Of a stretch of 64,000 bases of DNA, positions 11,808 to 23,500 are shown one piece after another; position 1 is the first letter of the stretch, and every line of letters starts with the position of its first letter. This stretch comes from Hemerocallis citrina (lineage: Eukaryota > Streptophyta > Magnoliopsida > Asparagales > Asphodelaceae). The notes beneath the pieces were generated by a model, which searched no databases, was not told where the DNA came from, and saw only the letters and a list, made by a program, of their open reading frames with translations. The translations under genes and the position numbers were made by a program. The stretch is taken from contig CM030358.1 in the NCBI GenBank assembly GCA_017893485.1, forward strand, positions 249,737,073 to 249,801,072. The letters run 5' to 3'.

Positions 11808-12450
11808 TTGCTGCTAATTTTGGTGTGGAAGCAAACATATAATGAGTTTATATTCGAAGGAAACTACTAAAGATATAACATTTGATCGTTACCGTAAAAA
11901 GTAGTTAGAGCTCCTGAGATTGGATCTGGATCAGTGACTAAACACCGTGATCTATATCCGACAGTTGTTGACGCGACCGGTGGACCTGCAAAAAGCCTGA
12001 AATACTGGGGATGGCCCCAACGACAGACCCTCCAACTCTCAAGTCAGAACCAGAAAGAAAAAGAGAGTTTGAGAGAGAAAGTGCCAATTACAATCTGACT
12101 AAGAATTGGGGAGGGTATTTATATGCCTGAGAAATAGTACAATAGGTTGACATGAATCCATTAGATTGATATAAGTTCCTTATCTCCTGCTTGATTCCCC
12201 CTTTAGAGATAAGAATCTCATGTATGTGCATAAGATATTTGACTTACAGCCCTCATGGACTTGGTGTCTCACATAGTGGGCCTAATCTATCACTTTTGAT
12301 GTGCATGAAAACGGCCCATGTCTTGTAGATGAGCCTGAAGAAGGCATGGACCTGTTGAAGTGGCTCGTTATGGTTAATCTACCTACAGATGCTTTAGGAT
12401 CTGTGCTGGAATCGTACGGCCCTGATTTGCCGCGATTTTTACCATTATCA
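11808..12450 (-). mobile_element. 5' LTR of element 1 (approximate ends)
   Basis: The - strand start TGATAATGGTAAAAATC at 12450 resembles the start of the second element's LTR (TGATATGGGTAAAATC at 19328), and both contain an ACGGCCCATGT-like stretch further in. The left end is set only by the primer-site motif. No ORF of interest is present. Confidence 0.6.
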
Positions 12451-12729
12451 TTGTATAATACTATTTTCTCTACCTTCTGTGTGATCATTTTTCGCTGGAT
12501 ACAAATGAATAAAAAACTTTAATAAAACACAAGCAATTTTTAAGAAAATGGATAAGTCTTTTTTATGTAGGGATCTAGTCTTCGAATGATAATGCACATA
12601 TCATATCTTTCGTAAATAAAAATATATTTAACACTATTTTGGATTATTCAAATTCTAGTAGGTAATTAGATCAACTGTTGCAGCTTTTTCTAGTTGGGAG
12701 CAATTAGATGATGAGTTCTTTTTTAGGAG
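12451..12729. other. AT-rich spacer between two retroelements
   Basis: AT-rich sequence without a recognisable gene, repeat or target duplication. It may be pre-insertion genomic DNA or the eroded edge of either LTR. Confidence 0.4.
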
Positions 12730-13330
12730 GATATATATGGTCTTGACCGTCGATCAAGATCTGAATTTGGATGACTGAAAGCTCATTGACCTGAATCTGA
12801 ATGGTTGAGAATGTTTAGATCAAGATTTGGGCAGTTGAAAGCATACGACAAACCTGTAAAAAGTCATAACACGAGAGGTGGCTCCTGCGAAAGACCATCC
12901 GACGCTTATGTCAGTTACTCAGATAAGAGATTAGGAGTTTTAGTGGAAAAATATTGATTACCTTTAGCTAAATGAGGGGGGAGAGTATTTATAGGTTAAG
13001 AATCAGTTATAGAAGATAGATCTGGAAATTTATCTTTTAAGATTTGAATGAAGATTCCCTTGGTTAAGGGATAAAATTAGTTATTTAATTCATGATTTAG
13101 GGAATTTGACTGACAGTTATAATTAGTTGTGTAATTAGTTGAAAATCCCTTTTTCTTATGTTGTAAGTAAGCCATAATTGTGGATCTGGTTGAACTAATG
13201 GGCATGAAGACGGTCCATGTTCTTCTAGTGGCCCCGCTGTTGTTGGGAAATGACTGTGCTGCTCTTGAGAAGGTTTGAGATGCATGTCGTGATCTAGTGG
13301 AACTGATTTTACCCAGAATATAAGACACCC
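12730..13330 (-). mobile_element. 3' LTR of Tat-type element 2 (approximate ends)
   Basis: About 320 bases (13000-13328) are clearly similar to 19011-19328: AGTTATAGAAGATA, TTTTAAGATTTGA.TGAAGAT, GGATTTGACTGACA, TAATTGTGGATCTGGTTGA and a GATTTTACCCA right end. On the - strand this is the left, and so the 3', copy of an LTR pair enclosing 13331-19010. The left end is not sharply defined. Confidence 0.7.
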
Positions 13331-13750
13331 ACTCATGAAGGTTGGGTATCGCAGTCTTCGAGGAGCAGCTCTATTCTGGACAATCAGGCGAGCATATACG
13401 ATCTTCGGTAATTTTTACGAATTTATAATTATTCTTTGGAATTTAATTAAATTTTCTAAATTCATAATTATTCTGGAATTTTATAAAAAAAATTCAAATA
13501 TATAATTATTAATTGAATTTTTAATAAATAAATCAAAGATAGGCGTGAAATTTGGGGAGTCTGATAGCCCCTATAGCAATTTTCGCCAAGGAGCTCGGAT
13601 AACAGGTCGGATAACAGGTCGAGCACCAACTCGAAGGGAGCTCGGCTTGGGCAAGCTTAGGGTGGCTTGGCTTCGATCAGATGGTGTTTGGAAAGTGGAG
13701 CAATCATACGGCCTGACAACTTGGAAAAAATAAAACCTCTTATAAAGTGT

Positions 13751-13962
13751 TGTCTCGGGTTCGAACCCACAACCTCGAATTTGGCAAGCGAACCAACCTA
13801 ACCACCAGGTTGTTCGACTAGTTTGATTTCAATATATTGACACCCCATTTATAGCTGCTCGGACTCATTTTGGTGGAGAAAAAATTAAAGAAGTGTGGGA
13901 GCTCGGGTTCGAAACCCAAACCTCAGACTTGTAGACCAAACGACCAGACCAAAGGGCTATTT
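13751..13962 (-). repeat. Two tandem tRNA-like (B-box) modules
   Basis: The segments at about 13751-13815 and 13901-13962 are diverged copies about 156 bases apart. On the - strand the first reads GGTGGTTAGGTTGGTTCGC, then after ~20 bases GGTTCGAACCC, a perfect Pol III B-box; the second has GGTTTCGAACCC. They resemble a tRNA half or SINE head but do not fold into a full tRNA gene. Confidence 0.4.
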
Positions 13963-14159
13963 GACTGATCATATTTGATTATATGGACCTCTCATTTATA
14001 ACTGCTTGGACTCATGTGGTGCTCGGACAATGCATCGACTGCCAAAATAGGAGTGCGCTCACCTTGTCCGACCCGGGAGGGAGGGGGGAGGGGTTCGTCT
14101 TGGCAGAGCTCGACTGTACGTAGTCGGATCAAGGGGGATCGCAGGCGACAGATCGAGAG

Positions 14160-15400
14160 CGCGCAAATTTTTAGGAGATCTGATGGTCCTTATGGTGCAT
14201 TTTTACAAGGGGGCTCAAAAGTCATGTCAAGCATCGAACTCGAAGGGGGGTCATCTTGCCGAGGTGAAGAGGGTTCGGACAGGCTGAGCACCAAGCCTTA
14301 GAGATTTTTTTGATTTTTTTGCGAGGGAATCGAATGACACACCGAGCGTCGAGCCTAGGAGACTTTTGCGCATTTTTCCTAGGAGCTCGAGCAAAAAGCT
14401 GAATGCCGAACCAGGGGGTTCAGCTCGGCGAGGTGGAGGGGGTTCGGACAGGCCTAGCGTCGAGCCTTAGAGATTTTTGTGCACTTCTTGCGAGGGGCTC
14501 AAATGTCAAGCCAGCACCGAACCCGAAAGGGCTTCGGCTCGGCCCACCCTGGGGGAGGTTCGGCTTCACGAGACGGTGCGAGTTTGGACAGGCCGAACAA
14601 CGAACTAGGGGGGTCAGTTTGGTTGAGCTCTGAGCCCTGGAGAATTTAAAGAACTTCTTGCCAGGGGCTCAAACAACAAACCGAGCACCGGGCCTAGGTA
14701 ATTAGGCGCATTTTTTGCGAGGGGCTCGAAACAATAGACTGAGCACCGAACCAGGTGGGTTTGGTTTGGCTAAGCTCCGAGCCTTAGAGGATTTGAAGAA
14801 CTTCTTGCGAGGGGATCGAACGATAAGCCGAGCACCGAGCCTAGGTAACTAGGGGCATTTTTTGCGAGGGGCTCAAACGACAAGCCAACCAGTGAGCCTA
14901 GGTAACTAAGCATATTTCTTGCATAGGGCTTGAATGACAAGCCAAACACCGACCTCGGAAACTAGGTGCCAACGACAACGCGAGCACCGAACTAGAGGGG
15001 GGTCAGTTTGGCCAAGCTTTGAGCCTTGGAGAATTTTGAAGAACTTCTCATGAAGGTCTCAAACGGCAAGTCGAGTACCGAGTCTAGGCAATTATGTGCA
15101 TTTCTTGTGAGGACCTGAACGGACAAGCTGGGCATCGAGTCTCGACAATTAGGTACATTTCTTGGGAGGGGCTCAAACGACAAGCTGTGCATCGAGCCTA
15201 GGAGATTTTTGTGCACTTCTTGCCAAAGGTTTGAATGACAAGCCAAACATCGAGTCAGGAGAATTTTGTGCACTTCTTGGGAGGGGCATGAATGATAAGC
15301 CGAACACTAAGCCTAGTAGATTTTTGCACATTTCTTGTGAGGGGTTCGAACGACAAGTTGAGCACCAAGCCCACCACCTTCGGCAATAGTGACTGTTAGG
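14160..15400. repeat. Tandem array, ~60-bp GAGGGGCTCGAACGACAAG units
   Basis: Around 15-20 degenerate units of roughly 60-70 bases share TTGCGAGGGGCTCGAACGA, CAAGCCGAGCACCGAGCC and TAGG..ATTTTTGCGCA. The array is GC-rich compared with neighbouring DNA, and no coding frame is kept. It lies in the 3' region of element 2, where Tat elements are known to carry fast-changing tandem repeats. Confidence 0.75.
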
Positions 15401-15479
15401 GGTTCAGATGTTAGGACCCAGATGAAGAACCCCTGAACTTAAGAAATCTTTAGTAGTTGGTCTTCATTAGTGTTCTGAC

Positions 15480-16670
15480 TCATTTTTTAGAGTCAACGAG
15501 TTGTGAAGCAACCTAAGAGATGAGCTAGACTCCAAACTTGATGTTTGAGAGTTAGCGAGTTGCGGGAGCAGCTCTAGGAAAGAGTTGAACTCCGAACTTG
15601 CTGTTTGACACTTAGCGAGTTGCGGGAGCAACTCGAGTGATGAGCTGAACTCTGAAGTGGGGGTAGCTTGAGTCACGAGTTGAGCTCTGAACTTATTATA
15701 TGAGACTTAGTTGGGGGGTAGTTCGAGTGGCGAGTCAAGCTCCGAACTTGCTTGTTAGCGAGTTGTAGGAGCAGCTATAAGCCTTGAAGTGGACTTCGAA
15801 CTTGCTGTTCGAGAGATATCGAGTTGCAGGAGCAGTTCGAATGGCAAGCTGAGCTCCAAACTTGCTTGTTAGCAAGTTGCGAGAGAAACTTTGAGTCATG
15901 AAGTGTACTTCGAACTTGCTATTTGGGAGATATTGAGTTGCAGGAGCAGTTCGAGTGGCAAGCCGAGCTTTGAAATTTCTTGTTAGCGAGTTGCAGGAAC
16001 ATCTTCGAGCCATGAAGTGGATCTAATGAGTTGCGGGAGCAATTCGAGTGGCTAGCCGAGTTCCGAACTTGCTTGTTAGCAAGTTGCGGGAGCAGCTTCG
16101 AGCTACGAAGTGGACTCCAAACTTGTTGTTTGGGAGACAGCGAGTTGCAGGAGCAGTTCTAGGGAAGAGTTAGACTCTGAACTTTTTTTTGAGTTAATGA
16201 GTTGTTGATGTAGCTCAGGAGAGGAGTGGAGCACCGAACTCATTGTATGGAGTTAATGAGTTGTTGGAGGAGCTTGAGCGGCGAGCAGAGCACCAAACTC
16301 ATTGTATGGACTCAATAAGCTATTGGAGGAGCTCGAGTGGCGAGTGGAGCACCAAACTCATCCTACGAAGTCAATGAGTTATTGGAGGAGCTCGAGTGAC
16401 AGACGTAGCACCAAACTCATTGTATGAAGTCGATGAGTTGTTGGAGGAGCTCAAACAACGAGCGGAGCACCGAACTCATTGTATGGAGTCGATGGGTTGT
16501 TGGAGGAGCTCAAGCGGCAAGCAGTGCACCAAACTCAATGTACATTGGTCAATAAGTTATTGGAGGAGCTCGAGTGACGAGCAGAGTACCGAACTTATTA
16601 TGTGAAGTCATTGAGTTATTGGTGTAGCTTGGAAGATGAGCTGAGCACCGAACTCATTGTTTTGATTCAG
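15480..16670. repeat. Tandem array, GAGTTGCGGGAGCAGCTCGAG units
   Basis: Units of about 60-80 bases have the core GAGTTG(C/T)GGGAGCAGCTCGAGTGGCGAG followed by CTGAGCTCCGAACT. From 16200 a sub-variant GAGTTATTGGAGGAGCTCGAG ... ACCAAACTCATTGTATG dominates with a regular ~60-base period, pointing to recent local amplification. The core is shared with element 1 (6050-6680). Confidence 0.78.
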
Positions 16671-17054
16671 AGAGTAGTACAAGAATTTTAGAAGGAAATG
16701 TTGTGTTTATTGAAAAATCAAACTAAGTAATTGTCTTGTTGGCTTGTTTTTATTATATGCATTGACCATTATAGGGACTAGTTTATTAAAAATCTATTGG
16801 AAGGTGTGAAGCACACTCGTTGAACTTCCTTAAATGCTCTTTTGATATAACTTTCCCCCCAGGTCTTCAAGTTGGTAAGCTCCATGGGCAGATGACTTTG
16901 GAGACCTTGTAGAAGTTATTCTCGGACTTGATTAGGGAAAGCTTAGCTACCTCAAAAACATTTGGATTGGTTCTCTTAGGAGGAGGGGATTGCTTCTAAT
17001 TCATCCACGGGCTCAGACTCAACTTGGTTCCCTTCTTGAGGGAGCTCTAAGGCA

Positions 17055-17743
17055 TCAAAGAGGAGGACCGATCCCCCCGTTGTCGCTGTGTAATATGTAT
17101 GGGCCACTTCTTCCCTTAACTTCTTCTACCCCAGCTGGTGTATGGAACTTCATCTTCAAGTGGATGGCCGGAGCTATGGCGTGAAGAGCTTCTAGGCCAG
17201 GATGACCAAGGATAGCACTGTAGGTAGCTTTCACATCAACGATCTTGAAGTCCATGACCTCAGACCGGGTAGTTATGGTTCTTCCTGCAGTCACGTCAAA
17301 GGTGACTATTCCTTCGATATGGACCAGAATCCTGGGAATCCATAGAGGTTGTACCCAGTAAGTTTCAGATGCTTCCTGGAGAGCTTGTGGCCTTTAAATG
17401 CTTCTAAGTCGAGGATGTTCACCTAGCTAGCATTGTCCACCAGGATGCGACACACTTCATGGTTCGCCATGAAAATGCTGATCATTAGTGCATCGCGGTG
17501 AGGGGTTCGGACGCCTTCAAGGTCTATGTCTGAGAAAGTTACTGGAACTCCTACCTCTTGGTGGTGGTGGTGGTGTATGTGTGTGTGTGGGGGGGGGGGG
17601 GACGTTGTGCATTGAGTGGACTTTTCGGACGAACATTCTTGCAACTTTCGGGTGGAATTTGACTCCCCTCCCATAGGACCTCCATGGATGGAATGGAGAA
17701 TGGCGAAGGGTCCGGAGTCATGGGGCTTGGTATCTTTCTCCAT
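17055..17743 (-). pseudogene. Retropepsin-type protease of element 2, broken
   Basis: The block at 17743-17423 includes EVGVPVTFSDIDLEGVRTPH and CRILVDNAS, the start of the gypsy protease with its catalytic Asp; the usual DNGSS reads DNAS. The block at 17294-17055 has DFKIVDVKATYSAILGHPGL and IHLKMKFHTPAGVEEVKG, the protease C-terminal part. A CA-repeat and 13-base G run at 17572-17601 encode a His-rich insertion. Frames differ between the blocks. Confidence 0.75.
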
Positions 17744-17939
17744 TCACTTGTTGGTGCCTCGAGCTAGCAGAGGTTCAAACTTTGTCATTCTCGGTGTACT
17801 TGGTGAGGTGACCACGACAGATGAAAGCTTCAATTTCGTCTTGACACTTATCTATGTCATGGCCATGGTCCTTGTGAAACCGGCACTATCAACTCTTATC
17901 TCGCATGTTGTTTGTTGGGTTCATCCTAGGTGAGGGGGC

Positions 17940-18971
17940 ACATCCTTCGATTTTCATAAGAACTATCGATATGCTAGCATTGAGAGGGGTGAACTTGTCG
18001 AAGCGAGAGACTGGAGGAGGGCGACGCTGACTGGAGCCATCCTTCTCGGATTTGTTGGGTCCCTACTTCTTTGTTTATTCCTAGATGAGGGCTCACTTTG
18101 GTTATGTGGATGAAGAACCTCCTAAGCAGCTCGGATGTACTTTTCACACTTTTGCAGAATCTCAGAGAAGTCTTGAGGAGGCTTCTTGGCAAGTGACGCC
18201 TTGAGGGAAGTGTCGCGGACATTATGGCGGAAGGTGGCAACTGCTACCGCCGAGTTAAGGATAGGGATGGACCTAGACTTGGCCATGGAGCGTCTGACAA
18301 AGTCCTTAAATGGCTTTCCTACCCTCTGCTTCAACTCAAGCAAGGAAGTACTCATCTACTTGGTCTTGCAATAGCTGACGAAGTATGTGAGGAAGAGCTC
18401 TTCAAGTTGATCGAATTAAGAGACAGACTCTAATGGGAGACAGGAGTACCACTCCCATACTGATCCCTTCAAGATAGCTGGGAAGGTTCTGCAGAGGAAC
18501 ACGTTAGAGGCTCGGTGGATCATCATAAGAGTCTTGAAGCCCTCAATGTGATCTACTGGGTTGGATTTACCTTCATATGAATCAAAGGTTAGAGGTTTGA
18601 AGTTCTCTGGGTTAGGGATGAGGATAACCCTAGTGAAAGGAGGTCGGATGTGGCGCCCGTTGCCTTGGTGCCCCTCTTCTCAACCAAGCCGATCAAGGCA
18701 GTTCTTAGAGGCAACGGAGGACCACATCTTCTCTGTCCTCGGATCGGGTTGATCCCTGGGACTTTTCTTCTTGGTAAGTTATAGGGCATGGATCAGCTGT
18801 TTGGTGGCCCCTGCTTGGGGCACCCTGAAGGGCTTTAAGGATATGGTCGATGAATCCCCATAACTCAGCCCTGGTTATGGGTGCTTCATCTTCTCTGTTG
18901 GTCATGGGAGTTCGCCGACTGACTGGAGTCAGGCTCCTCTTACTTCTTCGCCCCGTGGCGAGGGCGTCCAT
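17940..18971 (-). pseudogene. Ty3/gypsy gag of element 2, broken
   Basis: The N-terminal block (18971-18705) has DEAPITRAELWGFIDHILKALQG, parallel to APVTRAELENFKLDILRVIQG in element 1. Downstream come NPVDHIEGFKTLM-like sequence in the gag domain, LLELKQRVGKPFKDFVRRSM, and TFRHNVRDTSLKASLAKKPPQ with EILQKCEKYIRAA. Frame changes and stops occur. The extreme N-terminus is lost at the poly-G run at 18988. Confidence 0.8.
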
Positions 18972-18987
18972 AGGGACTTCTGCCGTC

Positions 18988-19010
18988 GGGGGGGGGGGGG
19001 GGGGGGGGGG
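18988..19010. repeat. Poly-G run of 23 at a broken LTR/gag junction
   Basis: An uninterrupted run of 23 G separates gag sequence from the middle of the 5' LTR. The part of the LTR matching about 12730-13000, the primer site and the gag start are all missing here. The run may mark a real deletion or a sequencing or assembly fault. Confidence 0.85.
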
Positions 19011-19328
19011 CTCGGAATCAAGTTATAGAAGATAAACTTGGAAATGTACCTTTTAAGATTTGATTGAAGATTTCCTTGGTAAATGGTATAGAATTAGTTA
19101 TTTAATTTCTGAAATGGGGGGATTTGACTGACAATTGTAATTAGTTGAAAATCTTTCTTTTCTTAGGCTGTAATTAAGCCCTAATTGTGGATCTGGTTGA
19201 GCTGATGGGTCGAAAGACGACCCATGTTCTTCTAGTGGGGCCTGTTGTTGTTGAAAAATTACTGTTCTGCCATTAAGAAACTTTGAGATGTGTGTAGTGA
19301 TATAGTGACTCTGATTTTACCCATATCA
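19011..19328 (-). mobile_element. Partial 5' LTR of element 2
   Basis: Similar over its whole length to 13000-13328, with many substitutions and a few indels, so the insertion is old. The right end (TGATATGGGTAAAATC on the - strand) at 19328 is taken as the LTR start. The left half is missing at the poly-G run. Confidence 0.7.
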
Positions 19329-19336
19329 TCAATTAA

Positions 19337-19426
19337 GGCTATATGAGTGCTTATTCACAATTTTTTTGGTTACCCGAAAAGGGCTATATGAGTGCTTATT
19401 CACAATTTTTTTGGTTACCCGAAAAG
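19337..19426. repeat. Perfect 45-bp tandem duplication
   Basis: Two identical adjacent copies beginning GGCTATATGAGTGC and ending TTACCCGAAAAG occupy 19337-19381 and 19382-19426, just beyond the LTR. Perfect identity means a recent event. The remaining stretch to the UBAC2-like gene (19427-19960) holds nothing recognisable. Confidence 0.9.
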
Positions 19427-20037
19427 GGTTAAATTTTATACTTGAAGAAGATTTCAAAATTATTTGAGGGAGCCGTGCCACCTTGGCCTTATCGTGGCTC
19501 TGTCCTTGCCTTGCGATTCGAATCTCAAAGTAGCAACGAATGACTGGTATATGTTAGTGCTCTAGTAGAAAAACCCATCTGTCAGATCCAGTTTAAGTGG
19601 CGTTGTTATTAAGAAATGCTACACATATAATGGTTTCTATCCCAAATATATATTGGGTTTGTCTTTTAGCGATAATTGAGTTTATTCCTTACTGAAAGAC
19701 AAATGGAAAATATCCAATAATCACTAAAAAAATAAGTCCAATTTATGTTTCGAGGAGAAATTAATATATTTGTAGCATTTCACATTGTTATTAGGTAGGT
19801 GTGTATATATGGTCAAACTCTAATCAAGTACATTCATCTGGTGTTAAGAATCCACCAACCAGGTTGGTGAACGTATTAGGTTGAGAGTTGGAAGTCATAT
19901 ACCATTTGTTGTTGCAAAGTGGAGAAAAATACAATAAAAAAAAATCTTCCTTTCTCTTTCCATAATTTTATTATTATTATTATTATTATATTTATTATAT
20001 TTTTCAATAGTCTCATACATAAAATTATTATTTTCCA

Positions 20038-20043
20038 TATAAA
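20038..20043 (+). promoter_or_regulatory. Candidate TATA box of the UBAC2-like gene
   Basis: TATAAA lies 89 bases before the start codon at 20132, after a (TTA)n-rich stretch (19966-20000) and before a run of 18 A. A transcription start near 20070 would give a 5' leader of about 60 bases. This is a position-based call only. Confidence 0.45.
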
Positions 20044-20131
20044 GTCAAAAAAAAAAAAAAAAAAGAAAACCCTTTCTCCACAAATACTTTTGAGACTCGC
20101 TTGGCTCGGCTCCTCTGCCCTTCGACCGACG

Positions 20132-20156
20132 ATGCACGGCGGCCCCTCCGGATTCC
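20132..20156 (+). CDS. UBAC2: UBAC2-like exon 1
   Basis: Encodes MHGGPSGF plus one base of a split His codon, ending at donor C|GTAAGT. The ATG is the only one matching the conserved family N-terminus. Confidence 0.9.
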
Positions 20157-20550
20157 GTAAGTTTCCCATCTCCCCCCTTTCAATCCCTCCAATTTACCCA
20201 TCGCACCTTTTTTGTGGGGTTTTATGTAATTTTTTGGTTGTTTTTTCTTTAAATTGCAGATAATGCTCCGGTCACAAGGACCGTCATGATCGCAAGTGGT
20301 GTTCTTTCAATCATCTTTGGTGTTAGAGGCCGGTATCTTAGGCTTGGATTATCCTATCAGGTACCATATTCTAGGAATTTTATGTTTTTTTTTTCCAGTT
20401 TTTTCGGGATAATTTTTTTGGGGTTTGTTTTGATGAGTTTTGATTTTGATGTGATTTGATTTGGATTGGATAAAAAGCCCATGTTTGCAGTAATTAAATC
20501 GGTGCTAAGTTTAATGGATAATTGATATAGTAGACATTGCCTCTTTTAGT

Positions 20551-20583
<33 letters not shown>

Positions 20584-23500
20584 CGGGAGAAACCTTAGAC
20601 ACCATCATCGATGAATTTTTAACTTCAGCTATTATAACTTTGGGTTGTTTGGGGCGCTTTTTGGAGTTGAGATAACCGGCATTATCTATACTCCAAGCAG
20701 ACCTAATTTATCTTACTATGGTCTATGGGCTGCCAAAGTCCAAACACTTTGTTAAGAGATCACTGAATTTAGTTTTTAAGTTGGAAGTAGAGTTACGATA
20801 ACCAAAGTTAGCATACTTATACCTCCACTTAAAAATAACTTTGGTTATTGTAACTTAGCATGCCCTTCAGATTTTTACAAAGATAGGAATTACTAAAATA
20901 AACCTTGGTAGTTACAACCTTACAATTTCCAATCAATTAATTGTGAATCATCTCAATGCCACAAATATCAATCATGGACCATGCCCGTTTTCTTCCAAGT
21001 AAGGTTGGATGTGGAACTTAACTGACACACTGTCTAGATTGCTCCATAAAAATTAAGCAAAGTTTGTGAATATTATAATGGGTGATTGGCGAAAAGATCC
21101 CCATCAGGCAGTGAAATAGAACATGAAACACTGAACTCCCTACTTTGGGGGGGAGGGGGCAATATGAGCTCCGACTGCTTACCATTGTTGAAAGAGTTGA
21201 CAACTCACAAATGGCTTGTTAAGGGAACAAGCTGTAGCAAAAGAGTCTTCATAGAGCACTTGTCACTACTTAAAAACCAATTGTTTTATGTGGATGAAAA
21301 AATTAAACTACATAACTTATGTTTAAATAACTTCCAATTTCAGAAAACTATAATAGCGTAAAAGGACCAAACAAAGCCTTTATCCCAAAATATTGGGGCC
21401 GCCTATATGAATTTTTCTCCTTTACGCAACCCTATAACCCTATAGAGGACCACCTCTGTCATCAAATTAACACGTTCCAAATCCTTATTAGTTGCCTCGA
21501 CCCAAGTTTGGACCCCTTTTTGCACCCCTAACTTCTACCTGGTCCAATTGTTTTCTAAATGACGCATTTATTGGTTTCGTTGTATGTGTTCAAACCACCT
21601 TGGTTCTCTCACATAGCTTAGAAGAAAAAAAAAAAGACTTTCTATTCATTTGCAATCAAGATATGATGACATATATGTTTTCTTGCTTTCTTGAGTTCCT
21701 AAGGACTGTGGTATGTGCAAATGGAAAATTTGTTTCAGTTTTGTAAATCTAAGGTCTAAGATAGTGTTTGGCCCATCTTAAAATTATCTTCTCTTCTCCT
21801 TTAGAAGGAGAAGCTGGGCCAAACACATATTTTGAAAAGCTCTACAGGAGGAGAAGTAGCTTATTTTTAATGAAGAAAAGGAGCTTCAAAAAAAGCCCTC
21901 AAGAGCAACTTCTGGCTCCTCCTTTTCAATTTTTTTAACCTTTTCTCTTTTTTTGGCCCTTCCCATATATCAAACCCTATCAACAAAATTTTTTTCCCTT
22001 CCCCATCCTCGCCGTACACTCGCGATCGGGGAACACCGCCGTCGAATGGTGATACCAGAGATTTGAAAACATAATTTTAAAATGGAAATACCATAGATTT
22101 GAAAACATAAGAAAAAATGGTGATGAATCAGACGGCAGTAAAAGCTTGAAAACCCCTAAAGGAGGGAGAGAGAGAGAGAGGCGTAGCTGCTAACTGCTCC
22201 TTTCAGTTGAGTCTCCTCCCTCTTCTCTTCCATCATTAGAGTTTATGCGAGCATCGAACCCAAAACCGGGTACCCTTCTTCTCCTTATTTAGTTTGTCAA
22301 CCCCAACTTGAGATCTGTCGATAGCTGTTGTATTTTTTTTCTTCAAGATTTTATGATTGAGGAATCCACTGAATCTTGCAAGAACACTAAATTTTTTTTC
22401 TTCTGTTTTTTTGTTTGTTTGGATTTGGATAATTTTTACTTAGAGTGGATAATTGACAATGGATTGAATCGCCTTTTGGGACATTTTATTTTTTGAAAAG
22501 TCCAATAATTCATAGTTTTGTTGGTTCTGTTGCTCTCGTTAGTCTGTATAACTAGTTGGATGGTTCTGTAGGAGTACATGGAACTCGAATCTCCACCCTG
22601 AAATCGACCAATGGGTAGTGGTCATGTTGGTCCTAGTGAAGTAAAAGTGCTTAGATGGTCTTATTTTTTTTTTCTAGCATTCTTTGGTCATTGTAAACTT
22701 TGACTGCTTTCGTAAAATGATATATTTTTTCATCTTTGTGTACTTTGTCATTTTCATTGTCATTGAATAACCCATTTTGAATGGAATGATGCATTTCATA
22801 AAGTATCGTAGCCCTTTAATTTTTTTATTTACGTACAGTTCAAATATTTTTTTTCTTCCTTTTTACGAGTTTTCTAGGTTATTCTAAATATTTCATTTAT
22901 TAGTAATATAAAGATTTTTTTTTGTAATTTGATAACTTATATTTTATTCTTAAATAAAATCAAAAGCTTAAATTGAGTATAAAAGTAGCTTACAGTTGAT
23001 ATCTTATGCCAAACAAATTATAGCTTAAAAGTAGCTTTAAAGTTAAAAAAAAAGCTGACTCTCCAAACAACTTCAGCTTTTAATTTCAAAGCTCTACTCT
23101 GGCTTCTCCTTTCTCCTTCTGAAGTAACTTTAAAGCCCAAAAAAAGCTAGGCCAAACGCTACCTAAGTATCTTACTAAACATGCATATATAAAAATTATG
23201 ATCTTGAAAACCCAAAAGCAAATAACTTGAATAGCATGGAGAGAGGTAGGGAAGACAAAGAGGGGGAAGAGGAAAAGGAGAGGGAACTTACCTAAAATAG
23301 TGGAGTGGGATTGAATTTTGGACAGAGGAGCAGACTTCTAATTTGAGTTTGGTTTTCAGTCATGGATCAATTGAAGGATATCCATGATCTATATGCATTT
23401 AGTGGTTTCTATGCATTTTTAGACTTGGATCAATTTTGATGATATACATGCTTGCCAGTTGCTATGCAGCAAATAGTTTGTGTATGCATTTGGGCTGGAT

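Larger units (their letters stand above)
3160..12450 (-). mobile_element. Degenerate Tat-type Ty3/gypsy retrotransposon (element 1)
   Basis: Read on the - strand the order is 5' LTR (12450-11808), primer-site-like TGGTGCCGTCTGTGGGAA, gag, protease, RT, RNase H, integrase, a tandem-repeat zone, then a spliced ORF on the opposite strand. Integrase after RNase H is the Ty3/gypsy order. The repeat-rich 3' region with an antisense extra ORF is known from Tat-lineage elements such as Grande and Retand. The gene series is broken by stops, frameshifts and at least one internal deletion. The 3' LTR is not seen; the internal region runs into the foreign LTR at 3159, which suggests that the latter element inserted into this one. 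Confidence 0.8.
13331..19010 (-). mobile_element. Non-autonomous Tat-type element 2, internal region
   Basis: The internal region runs from gag (18971-17940) through protease (17743-17055) and a pol linker with ALELPQEGNQVE-like acidic sequence. It then jumps straight to the very end of integrase (about 17000-16870, aligned with 6905-7000 of element 1). RT, RNase H and most of integrase are deleted. The rest, 13331-16860, is repeat-rich 3' sequence, more GC-rich than the flanks. The element could move only with proteins supplied in trans. Confidence 0.75.

Noticed and set aside
13735..13962. tRNA genes
   Set aside because: Only the B-box and a rough A-box are present; no acceptor stem or anticodon loop can be folded.
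14160..16670. CRISPR array
   Set aside because: The units are degenerate, adjoin one another without unique spacers, and lie inside a plant retroelement.
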